NCBI GenBank assembly: GCA_902604035.1 | Contig: CACKXG010000004.1 | Location: forward strand, 1 to 51,598 | Reading direction: 5' to 3' | Source of the DNA: an uncultured Pelagibacteraceae bacterium | GTDB lineage: Bacteria; Pseudomonadota; Alphaproteobacteria; Pelagibacterales; Pelagibacteraceae | DNA: 51,598 nucleotides | In this document: piece by piece, positions 1-10,419 of the stretch | Numbering within the stretch: position 1 is the first letter of the stretch | Layout: each line of letters opens with the position of its first letter | Made by a program: the position numbers and the translations under genes | The notes under the pieces: generated by a model | The model's database searches: none | Told to the model about the DNA's origin: nothing | What the model saw: only the letters and a program-made list of their open reading frames with translations

Positions 1-2292
1 TGTATTAATTGTGGAAGATGTGTCAGAGCTTGTGATGAAATTCAAGGTTCATTTGTCCTTACAATGAGTGGAAGAGGTTTTGAATCTAGAATAACAACTG
101 ATAATGATATGATGTTTGGAGATAGTTCATGTGTATCTTGTGGAGCATGTGCGCATACATGTCCAACAGATGCAATTTCAGATGTTTTTCAATCTAAATC
201 TGCAGCTGTAGATAAAAAAGTTAGGACAACTTGCTCATACTGTGGTGTTGGATGTAATTTAGAAGCATCAATAAAAGATGATAAAGTTGTTGCAATAGAT
301 ACTCCAAAACAAACAGAGGTAAATGCTGGTCATACTTGTATTAAAGGAAGATATGCATTTAGTTTTTATGATCATCCAGACAGATTAAAAACACCTTTAA
401 TTAAAAGAAATGGAAAATTTGAAAAAGCTTCGTGGGATGAAGCTTATGATTTTATTAAAAAAGAAATGAATAGAATTACAAAAGATAATGGTCCAGATGC
501 CTTTGCTGGAATTTCTTCTGCAAGATGTACGAATGAAGAAAATTATGTTTTTCAAAAAATGATTAGAGCGGCTGTGGGAACTAACAGTGTAGATTGTTGT
601 GCAAGAATTTGTCATTCACCAACAGCTTGGGGAATGCAACAAACTTTTGGGACTGGAGCAGCAACTAACTCTACAGAAGATATTTATCATGCGGATTTGT
701 TTTTGGTAATTGGAGCTAATCCAACAAATGCTCATCCTGTAACAGGAGCGAAAATAAAACAGCAAGTGATGAAAGGTAAAAAATTAATTGTACTTGATCC
801 AGTTACAACTGAACTTGCGAAACTTGCTGATTATCATATTAAACTAAGACCAGGAACTAACGTTGCAGTTCTAAATATGATGTTGCACTTTATTATTAAA
901 TCAAAACTTTATAATGCAGATTTTATTAGAGATAGAACTGAAGGTTTTGATAATTTCTTAAAAGAAATTGAAAGACAAGATGTTGATCATTTAGCAAAAG
1001 TAGCTGGTGTAGATAAACAATTAGTTAAAGAAGCAGCAATTGCATATGCTACTGCAAGAAATTCAATGGAGTTCCATGGTTTAGGAGTTACTGAACACGA
1101 ACAGGGATCTAAAACTGTAATGTTAATTGCAGATTTAGCAATGATCACTGGAAACATTGGAAGAAAAGGTGTCGGGGTTAATCCTTTAAGAGGTCAAAAC
1201 AATGTTCAAGGTGCAGCAGATATGGGATGTCAGCCTCACCAAGGTGCTGGTTATTTTCCTGTAGCTGATGAAAAGCATCAAGAATTCTACACACAAAAAT
1301 ATGGAGTAACTCACCCAACTAAGCCAGGATTAAAAATTCCTCAAATGTTTGAAGCTGCAATAAACAAGGAATTAAAAGGTTTATGGATCATTGGAGAAGA
1401 TATTGTTCAAACAGATCCTAATAGTGCTCATGTAATTGAAGCTATGAACTCTTTAGAACTTTTAGTTGTTCAAGAAATATTTATGAGTGAAACAGCAAAA
1501 TTAGCTACCGTTGTTCTGCCAGGTACAACGTTCTTAGAAAAAGATGGAACTTTTACGAACACTGAGAGAAGAATTCAAAGAGTAAATAGAGCTGTACCTC
1601 CTCTACCAGGCACTAAACCTGATGGATTAATTGTAACTGAGATGATGCAGAAATTAGGATTTGATCAGCCAACTTATGATGCAGATCAAGTTCTAGCTGA
1701 AATTGCTGATATCGTTCCTTTCTTTAAGGGAGTTACTAGAGAGAGGCTCGGAAAATTAGGATTACAGTGGCCAGTCCAAGAAGATGGAACTGATACAAAA
1801 ATTTTACATACAGAAACATTTAAATTAGGTAAAGGTCGACTAAAAAACTTTGATTGGAAAGAATCATCAGAAATAGAAGCTAATCAAAGAGACTACCCTT
1901 TGATTTTAACAACTAGTAGAGTTTTACAACATTACAACGCAGCAACAATGACTAGAAGAACAAAGAATATAAATATTGTTGATGAAGATGTTTTATTAAT
2001 TCATCCTAAAGATGCAGCTCATAGAGATCTTAATACTGGTGATATTGGAAGACTTTATTCAGGTAGAGGTGAGGTTGCGCTTAAAGTTGAAGTTACAGAT
2101 AAAGTTAAAGAAGGAATTGTATTTACTACGTTCCATTTCCCGGAACATATGGTTAATATGGTTACAGGTCATGGGAAAGATGAAGAAACAATGTGTGCAG
2201 AATACAAAGTATCTTCTGTTGAAGTACAAAAAATTTCTAATCAATTTAAAACAGAAGTTAAACCAAAAGAAAATCAAGCTGAAGTTAGTTAA
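1..2292 (+). CDS. fdhF: Formate dehydrogenase alpha subunit (molybdopterin, FdsA/FdhF-like), 5' truncated by window edge
   Basis: The reading frame is open from base 1 (CINCGRCVRACDEIQGSFVLT-M...), so the ORF continues upstream of the listed ATG at 64. Contains CxxCxxCxxxC ferredoxin-type motifs, TCSYCGVGCNLE, and CCARICHSPTAWGMQQTFGTGA typical of FDH catalytic subunits. Confidence 0.93.
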   Translation, partial: CINCGRCVRACDEIQGSFVLTMSGRGFESRITTDNDMMFGDSSCVSCGACAHTCPTDAISDVFQSKSAAVDKKVRTTCSYCGVGCNLEASIKDDKVVAIDTPKQTEVNAGHTCIKGRYAFSFYDHPDRLKTPLIKRNGKFEKASWDEAYDFIKKEMNRITKDNGPDAFAGISSARCTNEENYVFQKMIRAAVGTNSVDCCARICHSPTAWGMQQTFGTGAATNSTEDIYHADLFLVIGANPTNAHPVTGAKIKQQVMKGKKLIVLDPVTTELAKLADYHIKLRPGTNVAVLNMMLHFIIKSKLYNADFIRDRTEGFDNFLKEIERQDVDHLAKVAGVDKQLVKEAAIAYATARNSMEFHGLGVTEHEQGSKTVMLIADLAMITGNIGRKGVGVNPLRGQNNVQGAADMGCQPHQGAGYFPVADEKHQEFYTQKYGVTHPTKPGLKIPQMFEAAINKELKGLWIIGEDIVQTDPNSAHVIEAMNSLELLVVQEIFMSETAKLATVVLPGTTFLEKDGTFTNTERRIQRVNRAVPPLPGTKPDGLIVTEMMQKLGFDQPTYDADQVLAEIADIVPFFKGVTRERLGKLGLQWPVQEDGTDTKILHTETFKLGKGRLKNFDWKESSEIEANQRDYPLILTTSRVLQHYNAATMTRRTKNINIVDEDVLLIHPKDAAHRDLNTGDIGRLYSGRGEVALKVEVTDKVKEGIVFTTFHFPEHMVNMVTGHGKDEETMCAEYKVSSVEVQKISNQFKTEVKPKENQAEVS

Positions 2293-2297
2293 TTAAA

Positions 2298-3743
2298 ATG
2301 ACCATTGGTTGGCATTTTGATAATACCTATTCAAAGTTATCAAACACTTTTAAAGAAAATATTAAACCAACTCCTGTTCATGATCCTGAATTAGTAATTT
2401 TAAATGAAGAACTAGCCTCTAATTTAAATTTAGATTTTTCAAAAACAGACAAAAAAAAATTAGCAGAAATATTTTCTGGAAACTCCATACCAGAAGAAAC
2501 CAATACCATTGCGCAAGCATATGCAGGTCATCAATTTGGACACTTTACTATGTTGGGAGATGGTAGAGCAGTTTTATTGGGTGAGCATTTAGTTAACAAT
2601 GATAATCGATTTGATATTCAGTTTAAAGGTTCAGGAAGAACTTCTTTTTCTAGAGGTGGTGATGGAAGAGCGGCACTAGGACCTATGCTTAGAGAATATA
2701 TTGTCAGTGAAGCGATACATTCATTAAATATTCCAACTACGAGAAGCCTTGCTGTAGTAAAAACTGGAGAAAAAGTTGTAAGAGAAAATCTTTTACAGGG
2801 CGCTATATTAACAAGAGTTGCATCAAGTCATCTTCGGGTTGGAACGTTTCAATATATAGCTGCAACTCAAAACATTGAAAATTTAAATACTTTAGTCGAC
2901 TACACAATAAACAGACATTATCCAGAAATTAAAACATCAAATTCAAAAGGATTAGACTTGTTAAATCTTGTAATGGAAAAACAATGCCAGCTAGTAATCA
3001 ATTGGATGAGGGTTGGATTTATTCATGGGGTTATGAATACTGACAACATGGCAATTTCAGGTGAAACTATTGATTATGGTCCTTGTGCATTTATGGATCA
3101 TTATGATCCAAAAACTGTATTTAGCTCAATAGATAAATTTGGGAGATATGCCTTTTCTAATCAACCACCAATTACAAAGTGGAATTTAGCAAGATTTGCA
3201 GAATGTTTAATACCTTTAATTGATAAAAATGAAGATACTGCAATTAAATTAGCAACAGATTTAATAGATAATTTCCAAAATATTTATGAAGATAAATGGC
3301 TAAATATGATGAGAGATAAACTTGGTCTATTTGGTGAGGATAAAAATGATAAAAAATTAATTAATGATTTGTTTAATTGGATGGAAAAAAATAAAGCTGA
3401 TTACACAAATACTTTTTGTAATCTAATGGATATCAATTCTGATGAAATTTATAAAAATAATGATTTTATCGATTGGAAAAATAAATGGAAAAAAAGATCT
3501 GAGTTAAATAATTCAACTAAGGAAAAACAAAGCAAACTTATGAAATCAAATAATCCTATTGTAATTCCTAGAAATCATAAAGTAGAGGAAGCTTTAGCTG
3601 AAGCAGACAAGGGAAGTTTACATAAAATGAAAAAGTTATTAGCTATTTTAAAAAATCCTTACGACAATCAGAATAATATTGAAGAATATCAAGCTCCTCC
3701 TCCAACGAGCAATGAAAAATATCAAACATTTTGTGGTACTTGA
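2298..3743 (+). CDS. selO: SelO/YdiU family protein adenylyltransferase
   Basis: Motifs AYAGHQFGHFTMLGDGRAVLLGE, FKGSGRTSFSRGGDGRAALGPMLREYIVSEA, HGVMNTDNMAISGETIDYGPCAFMD; C-terminal ...FCGT. Confidence 0.93.
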   Translation: MTIGWHFDNTYSKLSNTFKENIKPTPVHDPELVILNEELASNLNLDFSKTDKKKLAEIFSGNSIPEETNTIAQAYAGHQFGHFTMLGDGRAVLLGEHLVNNDNRFDIQFKGSGRTSFSRGGDGRAALGPMLREYIVSEAIHSLNIPTTRSLAVVKTGEKVVRENLLQGAILTRVASSHLRVGTFQYIAATQNIENLNTLVDYTINRHYPEIKTSNSKGLDLLNLVMEKQCQLVINWMRVGFIHGVMNTDNMAISGETIDYGPCAFMDHYDPKTVFSSIDKFGRYAFSNQPPITKWNLARFAECLIPLIDKNEDTAIKLATDLIDNFQNIYEDKWLNMMRDKLGLFGEDKNDKKLINDLFNWMEKNKADYTNTFCNLMDINSDEIYKNNDFIDWKNKWKKRSELNNSTKEKQSKLMKSNNPIVIPRNHKVEEALAEADKGSLHKMKKLLAILKNPYDNQNNIEEYQAPPPTSNEKYQTFCGT

Positions 3744-3746
3744 TTT

Positions 3747-4256
3747 TTATTTTTCTGCAACAACATTTAGACTTATAGGGAATCCATAGGGCTTAAACTC
3801 ACTTGTATCCTCAAATAAACCAAAACTTTTAACTTTTTCAATTTTAGAGAAACCTGTCGATTTTAAAAAATCTTCAAGTATTTCAAAATTATATCCAAAA
3901 TAGTGAAAATCGTGCTTATCTTCCTGCCCTCCAAAAACCATTCCTAAAATATGTTTTTTAATTTTAATATCTAAAAGTGTGCTTCTAAATGCGTGAAATA
4001 AAATATCTAAATCTGGAACAGATACATAAAATCTTCCAGATTTTTTTAATACTCTATAAATTTCCTGAAGTGTTGCTTCGATTTTATCTTGAGTAACATG
4101 TTCAAAAACATGGCTTGCGTAAATATCTTCAATTGAATTATTTTCAAATTGGCTCAAATTAGAAATATCACCTATAAAATCTACACCTGGTTTATTTTGA
4201 ATATTTAATATTTTCCATCCTTCTTTAACTATATCTCCACCAATATTTAATTTCAT
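3747..4256 (-). CDS. Class I SAM-dependent methyltransferase
   Basis: NIQNKPGVDFIGDI...DIYASHVFEHV...EIYRVLKKSGRFYVSVPDL, methyltransferase type 11-like. Confidence 0.8.
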   Translation of the reverse strand: MKLNIGGDIVKEGWKILNIQNKPGVDFIGDISNLSQFENNSIEDIYASHVFEHVTQDKIEATLQEIYRVLKKSGRFYVSVPDLDILFHAFRSTLLDIKIKKHILGMVFGGQEDKHDFHYFGYNFEILEDFLKSTGFSKIEKVKSFGLFEDTSEFKPYGFPISLNVVAEK

Positions 4257-4299
4257 AACTTCAGTTTATTATTATTAAATAAGTTATCAACCTAAAGAT

Positions 4300-5547
4300 T
4301 TATAAATTTTTTAATTTTTTTTGTTCTTTAAAAAATTTATAAATTGCTGATATAAAAACTAATAAAAAAATAAATACTACATAAAAATCTAAACATTGCT
4401 TAGTTATCGTTGCTAACGGTTTTAAAAGTGTTAAATGATTTCTGTAAAGGTAGATTAACACTGAAGTGAATAAAAATTTAAAACACAGGATATAAAAAAG
4501 AAAATTAATAAATTTATTGTTAATACTTAAATTTTTTTCTTTAATTAACCAAGGTAAAAATCCTATAAAGAATATTTCTCTATACAAATAATTATCAAAA
4601 GCAAAGTAACAACTTAGAACTACTGTGATAGATAAAATGAAAAGTCTATTTTCATATGAGTTTGTTAAAAAAAGGAAATTTATATCATTATTAATAAAAA
4701 TACGTTTTAAACTTAAAGCAACAGTTATAGTTAAAGGAATAACCAGTATAAACATTATGTACAGATATTTTATCCAATTATAATCTTTGTTATTAAACGC
4801 AATTAAAAGTTCATTATTATGATCAATAAAACCTTTTAGAGAAAAAGATAAATGATGACTGGCTGAAAAATCGCTACCAACTGTAAATATTTTTTTTATA
4901 TTGCTAAATTCGAAAAATAAAAGAGCAGAAATTATTAATATAAAAATAAAAGAATATAATAGTATCTTTTTATAATTTTTTTCAAATAAAAATATAATTG
5001 CAAGACATATTGGATAAAATTTTAATAGCGATACAAAAATAATACCTAAATAGTTATAAACAATTTTTTTATTAAAAGCTGTTAATACTAAAATTAGAAA
5101 TATTAAAATATCTATATTTGCTCTCTCTATTGCTAATAGAACAGGTATACTGAACATAAAAGGTAACAAGGTGAAATAATCTAAATAATTTTTAAATTTA
5201 AAAAAACTAACTATTACATAAATAAATAGAAAATTTAAAATTGAAGGAAAAATTATTAAATAAAATTTAGAAAAATCTTTAATAAATGGTATGTTTAAAA
5301 GTATAGAACCATAAACATGTGTTCTGTTAAATGCATCACAGGGATTTGTTGTAAAGACATCAAATTTTGTTTGGCATATATTAGCACTTAATATTACAGA
5401 CCAATCAGCAAACAAATGAGAGGCTCCATTTTTAATCATAGGAGGAATTGTAGGATAAATTATTTGTTGAGTAATAAAAAAATAAATAATTATTGATAAA
5501 CTAATTGTAATTAAAAAATTTGATAAAAATTTTTTAGATAAAAACAT
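4300..5547 (-). CDS. Multi-pass membrane protein, possible GT87/DUF2029-like glycosyltransferase
   Basis: About ten hydrophobic helices; ADWSVI and IERANIDILIF resemble the GT-C/DUF2029 group. Family call is tentative. Confidence 0.5.
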   Translation of the reverse strand: MFLSKKFLSNFLITISLSIIIYFFITQQIIYPTIPPMIKNGASHLFADWSVILSANICQTKFDVFTTNPCDAFNRTHVYGSILLNIPFIKDFSKFYLIIFPSILNFLFIYVIVSFFKFKNYLDYFTLLPFMFSIPVLLAIERANIDILIFLILVLTAFNKKIVYNYLGIIFVSLLKFYPICLAIIFLFEKNYKKILLYSFIFILIISALLFFEFSNIKKIFTVGSDFSASHHLSFSLKGFIDHNNELLIAFNNKDYNWIKYLYIMFILVIPLTITVALSLKRIFINNDINFLFLTNSYENRLFILSITVVLSCYFAFDNYLYREIFFIGFLPWLIKEKNLSINNKFINFLFYILCFKFLFTSVLIYLYRNHLTLLKPLATITKQCLDFYVVFIFLLVFISAIYKFFKEQKKLKNL

Positions 5548-5555
5548 TTTTATCT

Positions 5556-6659
5556 TTATAATACATATGGCTCTGGTCTGGCAGTTTTACCCAAAACTCT
5601 CTCAACTGCAAAATCACTTATATCAATTGTTTGGTATGATCCTGTTGTAATTAATTCAGTTAAGGCTCTACCAATACCTGGTGCCTGCATCAATCCTCGG
5701 CCTGTAAATCCAGAGGCCATATAAACATTGTCATATTTTGGATGCTTACCAACAACTGCATTGTTATCTAATCTATTACAATCATAGTAACCTGCCCATC
5801 CGCCAGTTAACTTTAATTCTTCAAAAGCAGGTATTCTCTTAGCAAGAGCTGGCCAAACTAATTCCTCAAAATCATTCCAAGCTGGTTCCAAATCATCTGC
5901 ATCAAATACAGAAATAGGTGATCCTGCTAAATATTCCCCTCCTTCTGGTCTCCAATAAACACCAGTTGTTAAGTCTCCACTGAGTGGCATCTCTTTTATA
6001 TATGTTGGGCATTTTACTCTAAACACGGTATGCTTTTGAGGAACAACGGGAATATCTTCTAGCAATTCTTTTGTCCAGCAACCAGCTGCGGAAACAATTG
6101 TTTTAGCATTTATTTCAGAAATACTTTTTACTTCACCTTTAATAAATTCTGCTCCAAGCTCTATTGCTTTACTCTTAAGAGCGCTATGAAACATAAATGG
6201 ATCAATCCATCCTTCACTTTGATTATCTGTATAAGTTGCTGTCTCTATCCCTTCACTATTCACATAAGGAAAAACCTTAGATAATTCTGACCCTTTAATA
6301 TTTTTTGTTCCTGCATCACATTCTTTATGATTTTCTAATGCTCTATATTGTTCTTCAGCATGTTCAGGGCCAAACATTAAAAGATATCCATTGGTTACCA
6401 TACTAGCTGTTGGATTAGGATTTTTTTCTGTTTTTAATAATTCTGGTATTTGAAAAATAAATTCTCTTGCAAATTTTCCTAATAAAATATTTTCTTTTTG
6501 GAAAAATTGTCTTCGAAAACCACCTAGAGATAATGGGAATGAAGCTGTTTTATAAGTAGGATCTCTTTCAACAACTTTTACTTTTCTACCTTCTTTGGAT
6601 AAAAAATAAGCAGTTGCCGCCCCTATTATTCCACCACCAATTACTACAACATCATCCAT
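5556..6659 (-). CDS. FAD-dependent oxidoreductase (DAO family)
   Basis: N-terminal VVIGGGIIGAATAYFLSKEGRKVKVVERD dinucleotide fold; GFTGRGLMQAPGIGRALTELI C-terminus. Confidence 0.88.
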   Translation of the reverse strand: MDDVVVIGGGIIGAATAYFLSKEGRKVKVVERDPTYKTASFPLSLGGFRRQFFQKENILLGKFAREFIFQIPELLKTEKNPNPTASMVTNGYLLMFGPEHAEEQYRALENHKECDAGTKNIKGSELSKVFPYVNSEGIETATYTDNQSEGWIDPFMFHSALKSKAIELGAEFIKGEVKSISEINAKTIVSAAGCWTKELLEDIPVVPQKHTVFRVKCPTYIKEMPLSGDLTTGVYWRPEGGEYLAGSPISVFDADDLEPAWNDFEELVWPALAKRIPAFEELKLTGGWAGYYDCNRLDNNAVVGKHPKYDNVYMASGFTGRGLMQAPGIGRALTELITTGSYQTIDISDFAVERVLGKTARPEPYVL

Positions 6660-6661
6660 AT

Positions 6662-7144
6662 CTAATTTAAAATAATTAAGCTTGTATTCAGAATTAGTGC
6701 AAAGCTACACCAAAGTAAATATGGAATCATTAAGTATGCGCTCAACATCTTGACGCGTTTAAACCTTAAAATTAAGTTAATTATCAATGCTATTAGAATG
6801 ATTAAAACTAATAAAGCCAAGACCATATTGTGAAAAACAAAAAAAACTACACTCCAAGTTGTATTGAAAATTAAATGAATGAAGTAAATATAAACAGTAT
6901 TCATATCTCTATTTTTAGTATGCCAATAAAGCCATATAGAGAAAGTCATCATTAAATAAAGAGATGTCCAGACAGGACCAAATATCCAATCTGGAGGATT
7001 AAAAGTTGGTTTATTTAATAGTGAGTACCAAGGTTCTTTAAATGTAATTGTAGACAAACCTCCAATAAATGAGGCAGAGAATGTAATAGCAAGAAACAAC
7101 AGAAATGTTAAAAATTTGTTTTTAAGCATATTAAATATATACAT
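6662..7144 (-). CDS. tspO: TspO/MBR family protein
   Basis: PWYSLLNKPTFNPPDWIFGPVWTSLYLMM motif and five predicted TM segments. Confidence 0.9.
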   Translation of the reverse strand: MYIFNMLKNKFLTFLLFLAITFSASFIGGLSTITFKEPWYSLLNKPTFNPPDWIFGPVWTSLYLMMTFSIWLYWHTKNRDMNTVYIYFIHLIFNTTWSVVFFVFHNMVLALLVLIILIALIINLILRFKRVKMLSAYLMIPYLLWCSFALILNTSLIILN

Positions 7145-7152
7145 AACAAAAA

Positions 7153-7911
7153 ATGAGTAAAAAAACTATTTGGATTACTGGAGGAAGTACTGGCATTGGT
7201 AAAGCTTTAGCAATTAAGTTTGCAGCTATGGGATGGAACGTTGCTATATCTGCAAGACGATCTGAATTATTGAATGAGCTTTCAAATTCTTATGAAAATA
7301 TTTCAGGTTTTCCTTTAGATGTGACTAACAAAGAAAAGTGTAAAGAAGTATTTAATGAAATTAAAAACAAATTTGAAAATATAGATATTTGTTTTTTTTC
7401 AACAGGAACATGGGATCCAAAAAAAGAGAAAGAAATAGATGTCGAGCAAATGGAAGATGTATTCAAGGTAAATTTTTTTGGAACAGTTAATTGTATTAAA
7501 GCTGTTGAACAGTACTTTAGAGATAAAAAAAAAGGAATAATAACTATTGTGTCATCAATTGCGGGATATAGAGGATTACCTAATTCAACTGGATATGGAC
7601 CATCAAAGTCGGCATTAAATAACTTAGCTGAAAGTTTGTACTTTGATTTTAAAAGACACAATGTACGTGTTTGTTTAGTGTCTCCTGGTTTTATTAAAAC
7701 TCCAATGACAGATAAAAATGATTTTAAAATGCCTTTTTTAAAAACACCTGAGTATGCAGCAGATCAAATTTTTGAAGGTTTGGTAAACAAAAATACATTT
7801 GAAATACATTTTCCAAAATCACTTACAATAACATTAAAGCTGCTTAGTTTTTTACCAAGTAACATTTATTTTGGATTAGTTGGAAAACTCACAAAATATC
7901 AAAAAAAATAG
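7153..7911 (+). CDS. Short-chain dehydrogenase/reductase
   Basis: ITGGSTGIGKALA (GxxxGxG), SSIAGYRGLPNSTGYGPSKSAL (S-YxxxK). Confidence 0.93.
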   Translation: MSKKTIWITGGSTGIGKALAIKFAAMGWNVAISARRSELLNELSNSYENISGFPLDVTNKEKCKEVFNEIKNKFENIDICFFSTGTWDPKKEKEIDVEQMEDVFKVNFFGTVNCIKAVEQYFRDKKKGIITIVSSIAGYRGLPNSTGYGPSKSALNNLAESLYFDFKRHNVRVCLVSPGFIKTPMTDKNDFKMPFLKTPEYAADQIFEGLVNKNTFEIHFPKSLTITLKLLSFLPSNIYFGLVGKLTKYQKK

Positions 7912-8472
7912 TTAATCTTTTACAAATACAACTGTTAATTCTGCTACTTTAAAACCAAATTTTGTCATAGTTGCTCTATTTATTGCAACTCTATCATCTT
8001 GTTTAAAAATCCAATCATCAAAAGTGATTTTTATCTCTTTACCTTTGACTGGAACTAATAAAACATATTCAAATTTAAATGCAGGTCCATAAGAATAACC
8101 TTTCGCTTTACCAACAACATCACCTGCTGTCCCTTCATAATTGTTTTCATCAATTTTATTTATTTTCCATTCTCGGTCTTGAACTTCACCATCATCCCAA
8201 TTAAATTTTTCTTTAAGAATTAGCTGCTTTCCATCCCATGTTCCATTTAAGTCTGCAGAAAATTGTCTTGTAACTTTTCCTGATCTATTTTGTAGAACAC
8301 CCCAAGCCTTAACATTTCCAGATAAATATTCTTCAATGATTAATCTCGGTTCTTTATTTTTAAAATCTTCTGGTTTCATAGCGCTATTATTCGAGCAACT
8401 TGTAGTTAAGAATAATAAAATTATCAACGAAATTGGCTTAATAATTTTTATATGTCGCATAAATATCTCCAT
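7912..8472 (-). CDS. DUF3833 family lipoprotein
   Basis: Lipobox-like LTTSCSNN; GVLQNRSGKVTRQFSADLNGTWDG...EWKINKIDENNYEGTAGDVVGKAKG. Confidence 0.8.
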   Translation of the reverse strand: MEIFMRHIKIIKPISLIILLFLTTSCSNNSAMKPEDFKNKEPRLIIEEYLSGNVKAWGVLQNRSGKVTRQFSADLNGTWDGKQLILKEKFNWDDGEVQDREWKINKIDENNYEGTAGDVVGKAKGYSYGPAFKFEYVLLVPVKGKEIKITFDDWIFKQDDRVAINRATMTKFGFKVAELTVVFVKD

Positions 8473-8476
8473 TATT

Positions 8477-9655
8477 TTATTTATTTTGCATTGAAAACTG
8501 AATTAGATCTATATTTTTTGACTTAAATCCAGCCTCACAATAAGAAAGGTAAAACTCCCACATTCTTTTAAATGTTGTGTCAAAACCTTGATTTTTTATT
8601 AAATCCCATTTTTTTAAAAACTCATTTCTCCATATAGCCAATGTATTTGCATAATGATCAGCGTAAGAAATATATGAATTAACAGTTAAACCGTTGTCAG
8701 AAACGTATCGATTAATGCTATTTTTATTTGGCAAAAAACCACCTGGAAAAATATATTTTTGAATAAAATCTTGTTTGTTTTTATATCTATCAAATAACCT
8801 ATCATCGATAGTAATTGCTTGAATAGCTGCTTTGCCACCATCAGATAAGTTATTTTTAATAGTTTTAAAATAACCCTCTAAATAATTTTGACCAACTGCC
8901 TCAATCATCTCTATAGAAGCAATTGAATTGTATTTGCCTTTAAGATCTCTGTAATCTTTTATTTCAATATTTACTTTTTCGTTTAAACCACAATTAAAAA
9001 TTCTTTCTTTTGCGTATTCAAATTGTTTTTTTGATATTGTAATACAGTCTAGTTTAACATCGTATTTTTTACCTAGATACTCGGCAAAACCTCCCCAACC
9101 ACATCCTATTTCTAAAATTTTGTCACCATTATTTGGTTTAATTAGATCAATTAATTTTTGATATTTGTTATTTTGAGCATCAGATAGATTTTTTGATTTA
9201 TCATCAAAAATAGCGCTAGAGTATGTAAGTGTGTCGTCTAACCAAAGAGAAAAAAAATCATTACCTAGATCATAATGTCTAGCAATATTTTCTTTACTTC
9301 TACTTTTTGTATTTTTAATAATTTTATTTTTTACAAAATTAATTATTGGAAAATCAAGAAGGCCTGAGAATTTATGTATTACTTCTATATTTCTTGCAGT
9401 TAATTCGATTAAATTTGATAAGTTATTAGTTTCAAATTCACCTCTCATGTAGCTCTCAGCAAATCCAATACTACCACCTCTAATTAAATTATAATTAAAA
9501 TCTGGTTTTTTGATTGAAATATTTGCATGCAATTTTTCATTTGGATTTCCAAACTTTAAAACTTTTCCGTCATGTGTAGTAAGCTCTAGATAACCATAAT
9601 TTATTTTATTAAGAAATTTAAAAACTAATTTATCTGCAGTGTTATTTAAAAACAT
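8477..9655 (-). CDS. Cyclopropane-fatty-acid synthase-like SAM methyltransferase
   Basis: ARHYDLGNDFFSLWLDDTLTYSSAIF, ILEIGCGWGGFAEYLG, IEMIEAVGQNYLEGYF, YCEAGFKSKNIDLIQFSM. Confidence 0.92.
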   Translation of the reverse strand: MFLNNTADKLVFKFLNKINYGYLELTTHDGKVLKFGNPNEKLHANISIKKPDFNYNLIRGGSIGFAESYMRGEFETNNLSNLIELTARNIEVIHKFSGLLDFPIINFVKNKIIKNTKSRSKENIARHYDLGNDFFSLWLDDTLTYSSAIFDDKSKNLSDAQNNKYQKLIDLIKPNNGDKILEIGCGWGGFAEYLGKKYDVKLDCITISKKQFEYAKERIFNCGLNEKVNIEIKDYRDLKGKYNSIASIEMIEAVGQNYLEGYFKTIKNNLSDGGKAAIQAITIDDRLFDRYKNKQDFIQKYIFPGGFLPNKNSINRYVSDNGLTVNSYISYADHYANTLAIWRNEFLKKWDLIKNQGFDTTFKRMWEFYLSYCEAGFKSKNIDLIQFSMQNK

Positions 9656-10419
9656 TAATTTTCTACTGTTATATTATTTTTAATTTTAAATTTTTTCTTA
9701 ATTAATTTTATTCCTTTAAACCACAATTTAAACGCTTCAAAATGTATCGCAGAGATAATTTTAAATGTCATTAAAGGGTGTTTAAGATAAGAATTCATTA
9801 AGTTTTCACTTGTCAAAGCAGATCTTTCACCATCTTGAGATGCAAAAAGAATTTTTCCTTCTTGATCATATTGATCAATTACAACTGATAACTTCTGCTC
9901 TGGATTCAATATCCTAAAAAAATAATTACAATCCATTTTAATGAATGGTGAAACATGAAATTTTTTTGAGCAATTATTTTGAATTAATTTATTTTGTCCC
10001 TCAACTTTAAAAACATATGTATGTTGCTCACCAAATGTATTTTTAACCTCATATAATATAGAAATTAAATTATCATTATTATCGTATACAAAAAAAATAC
10101 TTAGTGGATTAAAAACATAACCAAATATTCTTGGATAGCATAAAAGTTTAACTTTTATATTATCTGTTGTGATTTCGTTACTAATTAGATTTTTTTTTAC
10201 CCACTCAAAAAGAGATGAACCATCACGGTCACCATGATCTTTTTCGTAAAAACTAATAAGATTAAATTTATTTAATGAAAAAAATTTTAATTTATTATTA
10301 AGCTCATTTAACTCTGATAGATCAATGAAAAGTGAAAATACTTTATATTTAAAAAAATGTTCTTTTGGTTTAAATCTCTTATGGATTACGTTTCCATTAT
10401 ATATACAAGAACTAATCAT
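9655..10419 (-). CDS. DUF1365 family protein
   Basis: SSCIYNGNVIHKRFKPKEHFFKYKVFSLFIDLSEL, HGDRDGSSLFEWV, CYPRIFGYVFNPLSIFFVYD, KKFHVSPFIKMDCNYFF. Confidence 0.9.
   Translation of the reverse strand: MISSCIYNGNVIHKRFKPKEHFFKYKVFSLFIDLSELNELNNKLKFFSLNKFNLISFYEKDHGDRDGSSLFEWVKKNLISNEITTDNIKVKLLCYPRIFGYVFNPLSIFFVYDNNDNLISILYEVKNTFGEQHTYVFKVEGQNKLIQNNCSKKFHVSPFIKMDCNYFFRILNPEQKLSVVIDQYDQEGKILFASQDGERSALTSENLMNSYLKHPLMTFKIISAIHFEAFKLWFKGIKLIKKKFKIKNNITVEN

Noticed and set aside
397-615. 72-aa minus-strand ORF inside formate dehydrogenase
   Set aside because: Antisense shadow ORF in a strongly conserved gene; no independent motif.
2012-2296. 94-aa plus-strand ORF overlapping the FDH 3' end in another frame
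   Set aside because: Low-complexity L/K/I-rich composition typical of frame-shifted AT-rich coding DNA.
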